Assembly (NCBI GenBank): GCA_035222895.1
Contig: JAVYIG010001837.1
Coordinates: 230,363 to 294,362 of the forward strand
Direction: 5' to 3'
DNA length: 64,000 bases
DNA from: Strongylocentrotus droebachiensis
Lineage: Eukaryota; Echinodermata; Echinoidea; Camarodonta; Strongylocentrotidae
The translations under genes and the position numbers were made by a program. The stretch's first letter is position 1; the number at the start of each line of letters is the position of its first letter. The notes beneath the pieces are model-generated. The model saw nothing but the letters and a program-made list of their open reading frames with translations. It had not been told where the DNA came from and did not search any database. Positions 33,231-43,115 of this stretch are shown here, one piece after another.

Positions 33231-33704
33231 ACGTCGAGGTCCTCGGAACGCTCACTGGGACTTTTCACAACGTATGTACAGCAAAAGTTCAACCCAAAGT
33301 TTAGACGATTGCGGCCTTACAGTTTAAAGGGATCGTTTAACAATGTTAAATCTGAGATACACGGCCCTACGTGTTATCAGTGTCTGTGATATGGTGTAAA
33401 ATTGAAGCCCTAAACAAATTGCGCTTTAAAATGATCAAGAAGTGCCTCAGAAAAGTAAAAATCTTTGAGTGATCGGTTTTACCATACTCGTTTTCCCCAA
33501 TAGACTGTAGTGTTATGAAAACCGTCAGGCGAACGGTTTTCAAAATGTGTAATTTCAATCATAAATATCTTGATAATCAGACAGGCGATCGGCTTGTAAA
33601 AGTCATGGGGTTCCTGACTGACCTAAAGGTTTATAATTATTATTGCATCATGAGCTAAATCCAGAATTTTGTTTCAGAATCTGAGACAAAGTTACCGGAT
33701 CCCT
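33231..33704. other. Non-coding DNA
   Basis: No features recognised. The similar phrases ACCGTCAGGCGAACGGTTTT and CAGACAGGCGATCGGCTTGT near 33520-33600 may be a weak duplication. Confidence 0.4.
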
Positions 33705-33708
33705 TTAA

Positions 33709-33904
33709 AGGCAGGCTTTACTACTTCAGCTAGAAGGGATTAGACCACCCAGCGAGCCAGCGAGGTCACTGTGACACTGGCTATCTCATTAACTCAGCTC
33801 TCATTTAACATAAGAAAAAGAGGATCATGGGGGACCAACCGGCATCGATTTGGGAAGTTTTCTATATAGAGGGAGCAAGTAGCTACAAGTAGGACAGTGT
33901 GCCT
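33709..33904 (+). mobile_element. Family B TTAA MITE, copy 1
   Basis: Flanked by TTAA (33705-33708, 33905-33908). Short inverted ends AGGCAGGC and AGGCACAC. The 196-bp body is nearly the same as the copy at 42500-42696 (TACTACTTCAGCTAGAAGGG, AGCTCTCATTTAACATAAG, GTTTTCTATATAGAGGGAGC). Non-coding. Confidence 0.85.
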
Positions 33905-34027
33905 TTAAGGTCTTTAAGTTAAACATAAACCGCGGAAATCTCATTGTTGGGTCCGGCTTGTAATTTAGAAACCTTTATTGGATAACTTGTTTAGCACAGG
34001 GCTAATCTTCCACAAGGTCCATCTGGG

Positions 34028-34618
34028 CAGTGGCGGATCCAGGGGGGGCCCGGGGGGCCCGGGCCCCCCCCCCCCCCTTGAGAAAAAAGTCATGTAAAAT
34101 CACGCGATTTTTACCTTTTTTGGGGGTTGGGCCCCCCCCCCCCCCTGGCGCTCAAGGGGGGGGGGGGGGGTGCAAATTTTAAAATTTTCGAGGACCAAAA
34201 AAAAAAAATGTGCTCACTAACCCCCCCCCCCCCCCCCCCACCACTGAGCGACTTTTCGGCTGGCTGAGTCGTTGCGATTTTTTTTTTGGACTCCAAAAAA
34301 AAAAAAAAATGTGCTCACTAACCCCCCCCCCCCCCCCCCCCACCACTGAGCGACTTTTCGGCTGGCTGAGTCGTTGCGATTTTTTTTTTGGACTCCAAAA
34401 AAAAAAAAAAAAAGTGTCCGCTTACCCCCCCCCCCCCCCCCCCCCCCCCAAATGAGCGACTTTTCGGCTGGCTGAGTCGTTGCGATTTTTTTTTTTGGAC
34501 TCCAAAAAAAAAAGTGTCCGCTTACCCCCCCCCCACTGAGCGACTTTTCGAATTTTCGGGAGCAAAAAAAAAAAAAAAGTTGGGCCCCCTCCCCTAAGAA
34601 ATCCTGGATCCGCGCCTG
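34028..34618. mobile_element. hAT-like element with 8-bp duplication and internal satellite
   Basis: CATCTGGG lies at 34020-34027 and 34619-34626. Ends CAGTGGCGGATCCAGGG and CAGGCGCGGATCCAGGATT (complement of the right end) are inverted repeats. The interior is a tandem array: TGAGCGACTTTTCGG at 34245, 34347, 34453 and 34537, each followed (except the last) by CTGGCTGAGTCGTTGCGA, a T run, GGACTCC, an A run and a long C run. Periods are 102, 106 and 84 bp. The Gly- and Pro-rich frames across it are artefacts. This is a non-autonomous hAT that has acquired a minisatellite. Confidence 0.9.
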
Positions 34619-34626
34619 CATCTGGG

Positions 34627-34770
34627 TATACTGTGGTGTGCAGGTGCACGGACCACTACTCCCTACTCTTATACGCACAGTGCAGTGGGTTCTTAACGTG
34701 CAAAGGTGGTGACGCTCCTCTACACGGGGCCTCCATTTACCGTCCTATCCGAGGGATGGTTTTATCTTCG
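34627..34770 (+). mobile_element. SINE-related fragment
   Basis: GGGTTCTTAACGTGCAAAGG, CGCTCCTCTACACGGGGCCT and CCGTCCTATCCGAGGGA match the interrupted SINE at 21236-21690 in the same order. The tRNA head is not present. Confidence 0.5.
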
Positions 34771-35007
34771 TTTGGGTATCAGTTTCCGTATGGACAATTA
34801 TTTCAAAACATTAACTGTCCCCCATACTTTACATGGTTGAAAATCCACGAGGAAACGGGGTGTGCCCCAAATCATATGTCAAAACCCTGGAAAATGAGAA
34901 ATGAACGAGAAGAAGATTAAGTGAACGCAAAAAAAAGTGACAGCATCCACTCCTATCCCTCTAACAAACGGCCTTGCTTATCAAATTTCCATTTCATCTG
35001 AAACTAT
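34771..35007. other. Non-coding DNA
   Basis: No feature recognised. Confidence 0.45.
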
Positions 35008-35195
35008 ATTTTATTATACAAATGATACACTTTTGCGAGTGCATTAGTGAATATGCACTCAGGTAAAGTCACAATAGGATAATGAACGAGACTTGTCGAG
35101 TTCATTGCCCGTCTCATTGCGACTCAACCAAGTGCAGTGCATATCACTCATGTACGAGTTAAAAACATGTATTATTTGTTTTATAAGATGGGTCT
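35008..35195. mobile_element. Foldback MITE-like inverted repeat
   Basis: TTATTATACAAATGATACA (left) mirrors TTATAAAACAAATAATACAT (complement of the right). Inner ATATGCACT and GAACGAGAC/GTCTCATT also mirror. The imperfect arms are about 80 bp. No target duplication was established. Confidence 0.5.
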
Positions 35196-35427
35196 ACAAT
35201 ATGAATATAACGTCGAGAAATTGACGGTTTGTTATCACCAAAATGCAATATGGTCATAATTAATGCACGCACACGTGATCCATTTCGACGCTTCTCATTG
35301 ACCACATTCTTGAACCCATTTTATAAAGCGTACTATAAGATAACGAAACGGATCCTAATCAAATGATTAGTTGAGAGCGTACACAAAGTCATGACCAGGC
35401 ATTTATTTTGCCTAACACGTAGTTTTG

Positions 35428-35469
35428 CTAATGACCGGTCATTAGTAAGTGCTAATGATCGGCCATTAG
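35428..35469. repeat. Two 18-bp palindromes in tandem
   Basis: CTAATGACCGGTCATTAG (35428-35445) is a perfect palindrome. CTAATGATCGGCCATTAG (35452-35469) is a near-perfect one, with six bases between. Each contains two ATTAG (CTAAT) half-sites in opposite orientation. Confidence 0.8.
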
Positions 35470-36776
35470 TAAAATCTTGTTGTAAAACATCATTTCATGA
35501 AACAAATTAAATAATATCTTAAAAAAACAAATCAAACACATCGTTTTGTTTGTGCATTAGTAAAACCTTCGCAACAGTCCAAACACCCTTGACTATCGCC
35601 TCGGGAGGGTTAGACTGTTCCAAAGGTACCTTGCGTGGGTAATTCTTACTGATGCCCTCACTGCTGTGTATTATTTGTATAATACCCGTGCATCCCGGTT
35701 ACCTCATCCCCAGCTATAACTGGACCCACTCTACGTCATTCATTTCTGCAAGTATATGAATCTGTTACAGCTCATTATGGCGGTGGTTTGATACTCTGTC
35801 CACCGTGCCGATATTATTCCACTTTTTTGCCTTCCAGCCCCGAGGATTATTTTCAACCCATCTGCCTAATGGACTGTTGTTTCTGTATGAATTTCATGAT
35901 GGCCGGACGCCATACATCTCCATTATTATTTTCGATTCCTCCTACTATATGAACCCTTAAGGCTTCACATGTATATCCTATGAAACTATAGTTAATCATG
36001 AGTACCAAAGTAGTTTTTTCTAGAAACATTCCTTCTCTTCCACGAAATCATATCGACATGGCCCTGCTGATTTAAACCTCAAATGTTATTTGTCGAACAT
36101 GAGGTAGGACATTAATTACAGATGTAAGAAAACAAATCAAGTCCTGTGCGGGACTTGCCGAAAGAAAATAATGTTCTCGTCAATATTCATGAGTACTTTT
36201 ACATTCCTAATTTATTCTTCTTTGTTCTGTTACGTTCCACTATCGATTAGAAATTAAACAAATATAATTTCAAACAATTCATAAGGGTTTTGTTTTCGGG
36301 GCTACCAGTCTTTCTTAGAACACTTATATATTTGTTATCCATTTTCCCTTTCATTTTTAGCGTTACGTCGATTTTTATCTAGAATATTTATGGCATTAGT
36401 TTTATCTATCGTCAATGGTTCCTTCCCGCTCCTCTTTTTCTCTTCAACCCTCTATCTCCTTTTCTGATGAAATAAAATTGAAATTTTTAAATGTTAAATG
36501 TGTGTAATCTTGTATAATTGGTGTACTATGTTACTTTTATTTTACATAATGGTTGAGAACAGGTATTTCTTGATTTCCATCTTGATTTGTATGTATTCCT
36601 TTGTAAATTGATTCGATATTTGTTATCATACTCAACAGATATAATCAATTCAAGCGCTTCAGTAAAACAAATCTTTTGATCCAGGATAATGGTTGTCTGA
36701 GCTAGGCTTTTATGTAAAATGAAATCACGCATTCGGGATAAACGGAGTACATACATGATACCAGATCTAAAGAGAA
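35470..36776. other. Non-coding DNA, one stretch open in two frames
   Basis: 35770-35955 is open in two plus-strand frames, without donor or recognised motif; such stretches occur by chance. The rest is AT-rich. Confidence 0.4.
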
Positions 36777-36780
36777 GGTT

Positions 36781-37144
36781 GAGTTCTGGGAACAGGTGGA
36801 AAATAATTGTTGAGCGTTATCGCTGTATTATGCAAAGTGTGGAAGAACATCAGATAACAAAATATGTTCTCTGACAAGCATGGTTCTTCAAATGCCTTAA
36901 TATTTTAATATATGGCATGTAACATCATACAAATCGGGAGGGAATGTTAAGCCACGTGTTCGTGTAGTCCCATATACATCTCTGTGTGTATAGTGCTTGT
37001 AACTTTACCAAGACTGAGCCGAATTTCTTGTCATGTTGATGATTCCAGAACCTTGCAGTACACTCCAATACTATCTGCTAGATTATACAACTCCACAACG
37101 TTTCTTTCACAGTGCAATCGCATGACCAGAACTCAACTTTATCT
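36781..37144 (+). mobile_element. Family A TTAA MITE, copy 3
   Basis: Ends AGAGAAGGTTGAGTTCTGG and AGATAAAGTTGAGTTCTGG (complement of the right end). Right flank TTAA (37145-37148); left flank CTAA has one substitution. The interior carries GTAGTCCCATATACATC and GATGATTCCAGAACCTTGC. Confidence 0.83.
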
Positions 37145-37148
37145 TTAA

Positions 37149-37639
37149 ATCTTATCGAAGATTCGTAAAGCGTTATATTCGTTCAGATTGAAAATCGTTT
37201 TTCGCCCAACTGATCATGGTGATATGAATTAACCTCACACCATGTTTGTTGATTGCTCTACAGCAGGAGAAGTTATAATTAAACTCTATGATCGAAGAGA
37301 AATTATAGAAAGGCACATTTTGACAGTATAAATAAACGGCACATATGAGGAAATGAAAATATTAAAAAGAACGCTTTTTGCCAAACACTTATCTAAAGTC
37401 CTTTACATTGGGCAGTTCACCATGTCAAGAAATATAGCAGAACGACGCAAATGTAATATAACGATCATGTTGTGTTATGCCAGTGCTAAAGAGGAAGGGT
37501 AAGGACATATTTATCCCCACACTGTTTTCGCGTATTCTTCAGAAATCCGTCAAATCGATGAGGTATTTTTGGTCTTCAAGACTTTATTGATTTTCCTTTC
37601 AATATGAGCATGATGAGCATGTTCAAATTACTTATGAAT
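37149..37639. other. Non-coding DNA
   Basis: No feature recognised apart from a short GAGCATGATGAGCATG duplication near 37605-37622. Confidence 0.45.
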
Positions 37640-37692
37640 CCAATATTTGAAGTGAAACTATGTAATAACTTAATATCAGGGAGGACTTCCCT
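37640..37692 (+). mobile_element. Family C terminal fragment
   Basis: ACTTAATATCAGGGAGGACTTCCCT followed by TTAA (37693-37696) matches the right end of family C at 7759. The left part is not identifiable. Confidence 0.5.
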
Positions 37693-38086
37693 TTAAATTA
37701 AGGTCGCTGCTTCCCCATCCTATGTTATCTATTCACAAAATCAGGAGTACGTGGGAGAATTTGCTGAGCTTGATTTTCACGCTATGTTCCTAACTCCCTC
37801 CCCCCCCCCCCCCTCCCCTGCCTAAAACCAAACGAAGAAATCAAATGAACTTTTGCACTTAACACACAATCCAGCCTTAGAGCTAGGGAAATCCGCCATC
37901 ATCGCATCTCTTGTGTATTGTTCAGTGCAAAGGTAAAGAAATGTAAGCCCGAGGAAGATGATCATCTTTGCATGAAATGGTAACGAGATATGTTATCTGA
38001 TCCTTAGGTAAAGAAACAGAAAGAAAGACGGGGAAATATCGTAGCTGTTGAAACTTGTTATCTAACAAAGCGGTATTATTTATCAG
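37693..38086. other. Non-coding DNA with poly(C) tract
   Basis: C run at about 37799-37813. No other feature. Confidence 0.5.
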
Positions 38087-38137
38087 GTTCGTGAACACAA
38101 TATACGTCTGAAGGGAAGAAAAAACTCTGCGGTCATG
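38087..38137 (+). CDS. Candidate 51-bp microexon
   Basis: ATTATTTATCAG precedes 17 codons (VREHNIRLKGRKNSAVM), then GTAAGT. Length is a multiple of three, phase 0. The next candidate exon begins 113 bp downstream and is also phase 0. Both end in GTCATG before GTAAG. The peptide is basic. Acceptor strength is moderate. Family unknown. Confidence 0.25.
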
Positions 38138-38249
38138 GTAAGTTCCATTCGACCTTTAAAACTGAAACGTAAGCGGTTGTATTATCGAACGTGCTCTAAT
38201 TAAAAAATAACCACATTTTCCTTCATTCTGTCACCTACCATCTAAACAG

Positions 38250-38270
38250 CCCCTCCAGTTAAAAGTCATG
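38250..38270 (+). CDS. Candidate 21-bp microexon
   Basis: TGTCACCTACCATCTAAACAG precedes seven codons (PLQLKVM), followed by GTAAGA. It would join the 51-bp exon in frame across a 112-bp intron. An exon this small cannot be told from chance without transcript data. Confidence 0.2.
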
Positions 38271-38465
38271 GTAAGAAAACTAATATTTCAAATGACGGCA
38301 AAAATGATACCGATATGATGCTCTTGTATTCTTTTTGTCATTCATTGCAACGGTATGAATCTGTTTGTTGTACAAATTTGTCTGTGAAATTAATATGATA
38401 CCACCTACATATGGATTGCGCAGAAGCTTGCGAACCGGCCTGCTTTTCGGGAATGACAATTCTAC

Positions 38466-38690
38466 AGTGATAGTAATAATGGTGGTGATGATTAAGATGA
38501 TGACAGTAATAATTATAAAAATAATAATCTTAAAAATAATCGTAATAATAATTGTAATAATAATGTTAATAATAACAATAATAATAATAAGTAGAAGAAG
38601 AAGAGGGAAACTAATACTGGTACTACTACGACTACTACTACTACTACTACTACTACTAATAATAATAATGATATTAATAACACTAAAAAA
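38466..38690. repeat. (AAT)n then (ACT)n trinucleotide microsatellite
   Basis: AATAATAAT-type repeats pass into ACTACTACT repeats and back. Ile/Leu-rich frames are artefacts. Confidence 0.9.
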
Positions 38691-38763
38691 AAATAACAGT
38701 AAGTGGAAAACGTAAGTAGGAAGTTTTATCGAAATGAATTCATTGAGTTATGGTAATTGTTCA

Positions 38764-38787
38764 CCCCCCCCCCCTCACCTACCCCTA

Positions 38788-38820
<33 letters not shown>
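38764..38820. repeat. Poly(C) then (CT)n
   Basis: A C run of about 11 is followed by CACCTACCCCTACAT and about 14 CT units. Confidence 0.93.
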
Positions 38821-38821
<1 letters not shown>

Positions 38822-39212
38822 AATAGCAAGTATTATATACCTCTCTTTAGAAATCTAGCCGTCTGATTGGTCCAAATTGGAGTCGTGATTTTTAGCCATT
38901 CCCGTAAAGAAACTAACAATGCAAGTACGGGTTAATAGTTCATGAGTGAGATTCCGACATGATTCCGGGTACCGGGAAAATAGTAACATTTTGCTGCGAT
39001 TCGGTCTACGTATTAAAACTTAGTTTGTGCGAGCGCGTATAGCATACAGTGCTTTTTTCTGCGATTCCCAAATGATTGTAACATTCAGTCATCTTTCCAG
39101 CAAAGATTAACAGACAGTGTCTCAGATTTTCCGTAAGGTTTTAACCAATTTTTAATCAAGAAAAGGATAAGGTAAGAATTCTTGGTGGATTTTTGGTCAA
39201 TTCGGTATATAA

Positions 39213-39340
39213 TAGACATATCGACTGCTTTAATATTGAAGGCCTGGCTGTTGCATCCTCCCGTGATCCCGAGGCGCCAACGTCCCCTTGAGCCTATAAA
39301 ACAACCAGACCTCTACTAGCAGTCGATATATCTATACTAA
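39213..39340. mobile_element. Foldback MITE-like element
   Basis: ATAGACATATCGACTGCT on the left mirrors ATAGATATATCGACTGCT (complement of the right). Inner GGCCTGGCTGTTG and GGTCTGGTTGTTT also mirror. The loop is GC-rich (CCCGTGATCCCGAGGCGCC). About 128 bp. Confidence 0.65.
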
Positions 39341-39602
39341 TACATGTTTTAAAAAAAATTCCCATGTCATAAGACTCAAAGTAATCTTAGCTGTCGCACA
39401 ATTACGCCGTTCAACATTTGGACGATAGTTTCCACCATTATGGGCTTAATATTCTATTCCTTTTGATAAGCAGGATATTGGAGATTTGTATAATACGATA
39501 TGTTTGTTGATAAACTCATCACGACCCGTAAAATACTGCCCACTCATCTAGTTTTCAGGCTTACCTGTTGAAACAGAAAAGAAAAAGAAAATAACAACTT
39601 AA

Positions 39603-39962
39603 GGGAAGGTTGAGTTCCGGGAAGAGGTGTCAAATAATTGTGAGCGTTTTCATAGTTTTTATGCTATAGTGTGGAAGAATATCAGACGAAAAAAAACTTT
39701 TCCTGAAAAAGCATGGCTCTTCCAATGCCTTCATATTCTAAATATGACATGTAACAGCATAAAAATGAGGACCACATTTTTATGCCACATGTTTGTGTAG
39801 TCCCATATACATCAAGACTGGGCAAAAAATTGTATCATTTTGATGATTCAAGAACCTTGCAGTACACACCAATACTTATTTGCTACATGATCGACTTTTC
39901 CTGATCAATTTCACTCAGTTTCTTTCACAATGCAACCGCATGACCAGAACTCAACTTTCTCT
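39603..39962 (+). mobile_element. Family A TTAA MITE, copy 4
   Basis: TTAA flanks (39599-39602, 39963-39966). Ends GGGAAGGTTGAGTTCCGGG and CCAGAACTCAACTTTCTCT. Interior phrases are conserved, with an internal deletion where TTCTGTGTAC is missing in the middle. Confidence 0.83.
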
Positions 39963-39966
39963 TTAA

Positions 39967-40784
39967 TGACAGAATATTTTTAGTAAATATTACATTATTA
40001 TATTCATGAGAGATTTTCTCAATTTGTATTTTACATGTATAAGTTGAAATCTCATGGGTAATCTAAATTCCTATGTATTTGAAGTCCGCACAAATCCAAA
40101 TTCACAACCTTCTACGATATAGAATCCGAGAATTTGAAGGCCGCTGATATATTGTTTGTTGAATTGCATATTATGCAGCTCATGATTCGTTTTCGAAGAA
40201 TACATTACATTAAGCGGCTAGATGCGAGGAATATCGAATGAGTATGCCTATATTTAGCAGCTGAGTTTCAAAATTAGAGATCAGATCAAAGGAGTAAAGG
40301 TTTACGGAACATCTAGGTGCAGAAGCAGCAAATAATATATTGCCCTGCAGACAACGTATTCAAGGCCTCTCGAGCAGATTTATTTGTATGCTGATTGCAA
40401 AATTTCCGAATTTCGCATTTTTAGTGAAATAAAAATTGAATAGCCAATGGGTTAAGGTCCGACTTAAAACTTGCATAACCATAGAACCCATTTTTCGTGT
40501 TAAATTGTATTATATACATGTAAGAGTTCTTTTCGATACAGACCGTAGTTTCTATTAATACAACCAATCTCTTTCCCCCCACCAGTGTCTACCGGAATCA
40601 AATCCATAGTGAACAAAAAAGAGGATTTCGAAACACCTGCCTGTGTGCTAAAAATATAAACGAATAAAACGATTCAGAATTGTGGCAGGAAAGGAATGGG
40701 AAAGAGAAAGGTTTATAATTGCATGTAGATATCGACAAAAAATGGGAGGCCTGCGAGTAAAATCAATTTGAAAATAAAAAATTA
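39967..40784. other. Non-coding DNA
   Basis: AT-rich. TACATGTA occurs near 40032 and 40513. No exon is seen. Confidence 0.45.
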
Positions 40785-40804
40785 TAACAAAGCTTGTATA
40801 ACAC

Positions 40805-40810
40805 TTTATT
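40805..40810 (-). terminator. Poly(A) signal AATAAA
   Basis: The minus strand reads AATAAA about 75 bases after the stop of the candidate terminal exon (40885-40959). The cleavage site would be near 40780-40795. Confidence 0.4.
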
Positions 40811-40884
40811 GAACTGAAACAGCAAGGAGACAGTGGGGACCTACGGGGGAGGGATGGGGGAGACGAAAATATGATATCACATGT

Positions 40885-40959
40885 TTAGAAACTTTGGAAA
40901 TCTGTGTCGAGGTCAGGAACCGGTGTGAGACACTTGCTCCAAGCAGTCTTCAGGTATTC
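40885..40959 (-). CDS. Candidate terminal exon, unidentified
   Basis: On the minus strand an AG at 40960-40961 (AAATACAG) opens 24 codons and a TAA. The peptide begins EYLKTAWSKCLTPVPDL and ends DTDFQSF. A canonical AATAAA lies about 75 bp downstream, as expected for a last exon with a short 3' UTR. The +2 frame also gives a short C-terminus (IPEDCLEQVSHTGS, then stop), so the reading phase is undecided. The pyrimidine tract is mediocre. Earlier exons would lie at higher coordinates; none is evident within several kb. Family not recognised. Confidence 0.35.
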   Translation of the reverse strand, partial: EYLKTAWSKCLTPVPDLDTDFQSF

Positions 40960-41655
40960 CTGTATTTAAAGGATTATCTCTGAAAAACGAAATAAACTGC
41001 GTTACACGACGATTGCAAAGTTAATTCCTTCAACAGGATTTGGCTTGGTCGCCCATAAGTCTTTCTCCCTGTAGGTAAGCGAAAACGATTGTGATGCAGT
41101 CATCTTCTTCAGTCTTATTATTATATTGAAAAAAATATGCCTCAGGTGGCCTAGCTCGATATAGAAACATTAGTGGAATTAAGATAAATCTTAAAAGTGC
41201 TTGAAGGTTGACGACTGTATGTTATATCATCAAACGTGTGTGATGTTATTGTTATCGTGGATTAATGCTTGAAGAGAGGTTGGAGAGACAAATTACTCGA
41301 AATCACACGAAATATAGGTCTACGTCTATTTCTCTTGGCAGAAATGAAAAGGCAGAATGTTTTTAAATGATATCTTACGGGGAAAATATTGGTTGAACAT
41401 GTCCTGACATTGCATATATATATGGGATTCCTAAACGTGCTATCAGTTACGAAATCAGTTACTATTACAATACGACCGCACAGAGAAACAGATTGTTCTT
41501 CAAATGAAACGTAATGATAATACATAACAGCTGAGCTGTGTTCTAGATATCGAGAGAACATGCCGTTTTGTCGACACATATTAGATGCATTACGCGTTAA
41601 GGATAACACAAATTGATAACAGGGTGCTGCTTTGCTTATAGTAGGTCGAGGTGGT
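40960..41655. other. Non-coding DNA
   Basis: A 36-bp acceptor/donor-bounded segment at about 41037-41074 on the plus strand is not supported further. No other feature. Confidence 0.4.
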
Positions 41656-41659
41656 TTAA

Positions 41660-42050
41660 AGATAAACTCCAGTTCTGGTTAAAAACAAAATTAAAACAAT
41701 TCTCACATGATCAAACGACGGAAACTTACACTGAATGTTCAGGATTACAAATAAATGACATGTGCCAAACAATTTTGGAAGAAAATGTATACTGGTTGAG
41801 TAATGAGCATAGAAAGACAAGGAAATCGAGGTAGTACTAGCCCCGACACCATGTGTGTTGTCCCATATATAGCTTTCTGTGTAGAGTGCTTGTTACTTTA
41901 CCAAGACTCGGCCAAATTTATGATGATTTTGATGACTCCAGAACCTTGCAGTGCACACCAATACCTACATGCTACATGATTACTGTTTCTGATCCATTCC
42001 ACACCTTTTCTTTCACAATGCAATCGCATTACCAGAACTCACCTTTATCT
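41660..42050 (+). mobile_element. Family A TTAA MITE, copy 5, diverged
   Basis: TTAA on the left (41656-41659), TTGA on the right. Right end CCAGAACTCACCTTTATCT; the left end AGATAAACTCCAGTTCTGG is altered. The right half keeps CCATATATAGCTTTCTGTGT, TGATGACTCCAGAACCTTGC and CAATGCAATCGCAT; the left half is strongly diverged. Confidence 0.7.
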
Positions 42051-42495
42051 TGAAATGGCGACGCCGCCACCCGCCTCGTGCCTTTAAGGTATTTCGCATC
42101 GTTCCTATGTTGTAAATAGATGTGTTCATTTTGATTTTATCAAGGAAATTAATGTGTATTGAAATGGATGAAATGGATTTGAATTAGTGATAACAGCGAG
42201 ATAATGGCTAATTGGTATAACATTTTTTGTTATTGTCGAAATGCCTGGGGTTTTCGATATTACCCTAAATTGGCCCAAATCGCAATTTTTGCAGCCGGTT
42301 AATAGAGACGATTTGGCGGTGTGACTGATGTGCAAATGAGGCGGACGACTTGAATACTCAACCAAACCCATTGAGGTTTACACCTGCACTGAAGTTTATA
42401 GGATATTTGTTTCTTTGTTTTTGTTAGTTCTTCCTACATGCCGGCCGGTATCTGGGGCATTCTCTGGGGAGTGGTTTCTAGCCTACCACTTGATC
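42051..42495. other. Non-coding DNA
   Basis: No feature recognised. Confidence 0.45.
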
Positions 42496-42499
42496 TTAA

Positions 42500-42696
42500 A
42501 GGGAGGCTTTACTACTTCAGCTAGAAGGGATTATACCACCCAGTGAGCCATCGAGGTTACTGTGACAGGTGGCTATCTCATTAACTCAGCTCTCATTTAA
42601 CATAAGAAAAAGAGGATCATGGGGGACCAACAGGCACCGATTTGGGAAGTTTTCTATATAGAGGGAGCAAGTAGCTACAAGTAGGACAGTGTGCCT
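42500..42696 (+). mobile_element. Family B TTAA MITE, copy 2
   Basis: TTAA flanks (42496-42499, 42697-42700). Near-identical to 33709-33904 over its whole 197 bp, with only about a dozen differences by eye. The shared GGATCATGGGGGACCAAC and TTTTCTATATAGAGGGAGCA are exact. Confidence 0.87.
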
Positions 42697-42807
42697 TTAA
42701 GACGTTTACGGCAATTTCCATAAACGACACCGAGACTTCTCTTGCCTGACAGGAAATTATGTATATTGCTTTCGTTTCGGTCAGGGAGGTTGGTTTACAA
42801 TTCCCGT

Positions 42808-43115
42808 ACATCTCTCTCTCTCTCTCTCTGTCTCTTTCTTTCTCTTCCTCTCTATTTCACTCTAACTTTATACTCTTTCTATGTATTTCTCTTTCACATT
42901 TGTTGTCATTATATTTTCTTCTTACTCCACATCTCCCTTCGTTCATTTGTCTCTCATTCTTTCTATATATCTCTATTTTACTCTCCAGCCTCAGCCACCT
43001 TCATCTCACCTTTCTCTCTCTCTTTCTCTCTCTCCGTCGAACCTACTATTCATTCCTCTTTTTCTTCTCCCCCCCCCCCCCCTCTCTCTCTCACTCTCTC
43101 TCTCTCTGTCTCTCC
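42808..43115. repeat. Pyrimidine-rich (CT)n region with poly(C)
   Basis: CT and TTTC repeats with a 12-base C run near 43070. The Ser/Leu/Phe-rich frames here are composition artefacts. Confidence 0.85.

Noticed and set aside
34111..34678. Gly/Phe- and Pro/Lys-rich frames, up to 153 codons
   Set aside because: Translations of the poly(C)/poly(A) array inside the hAT element.
35770..35955. Stretch open in two plus-strand frames after a TTACAG
   Set aside because: Two simultaneously open frames argue against coding; no donor or poly(A) signal.
41037..41074. 36-bp segment between TTCAACAG and GTAAGC
   Set aside because: Too short, odd length phase, no partner exon.
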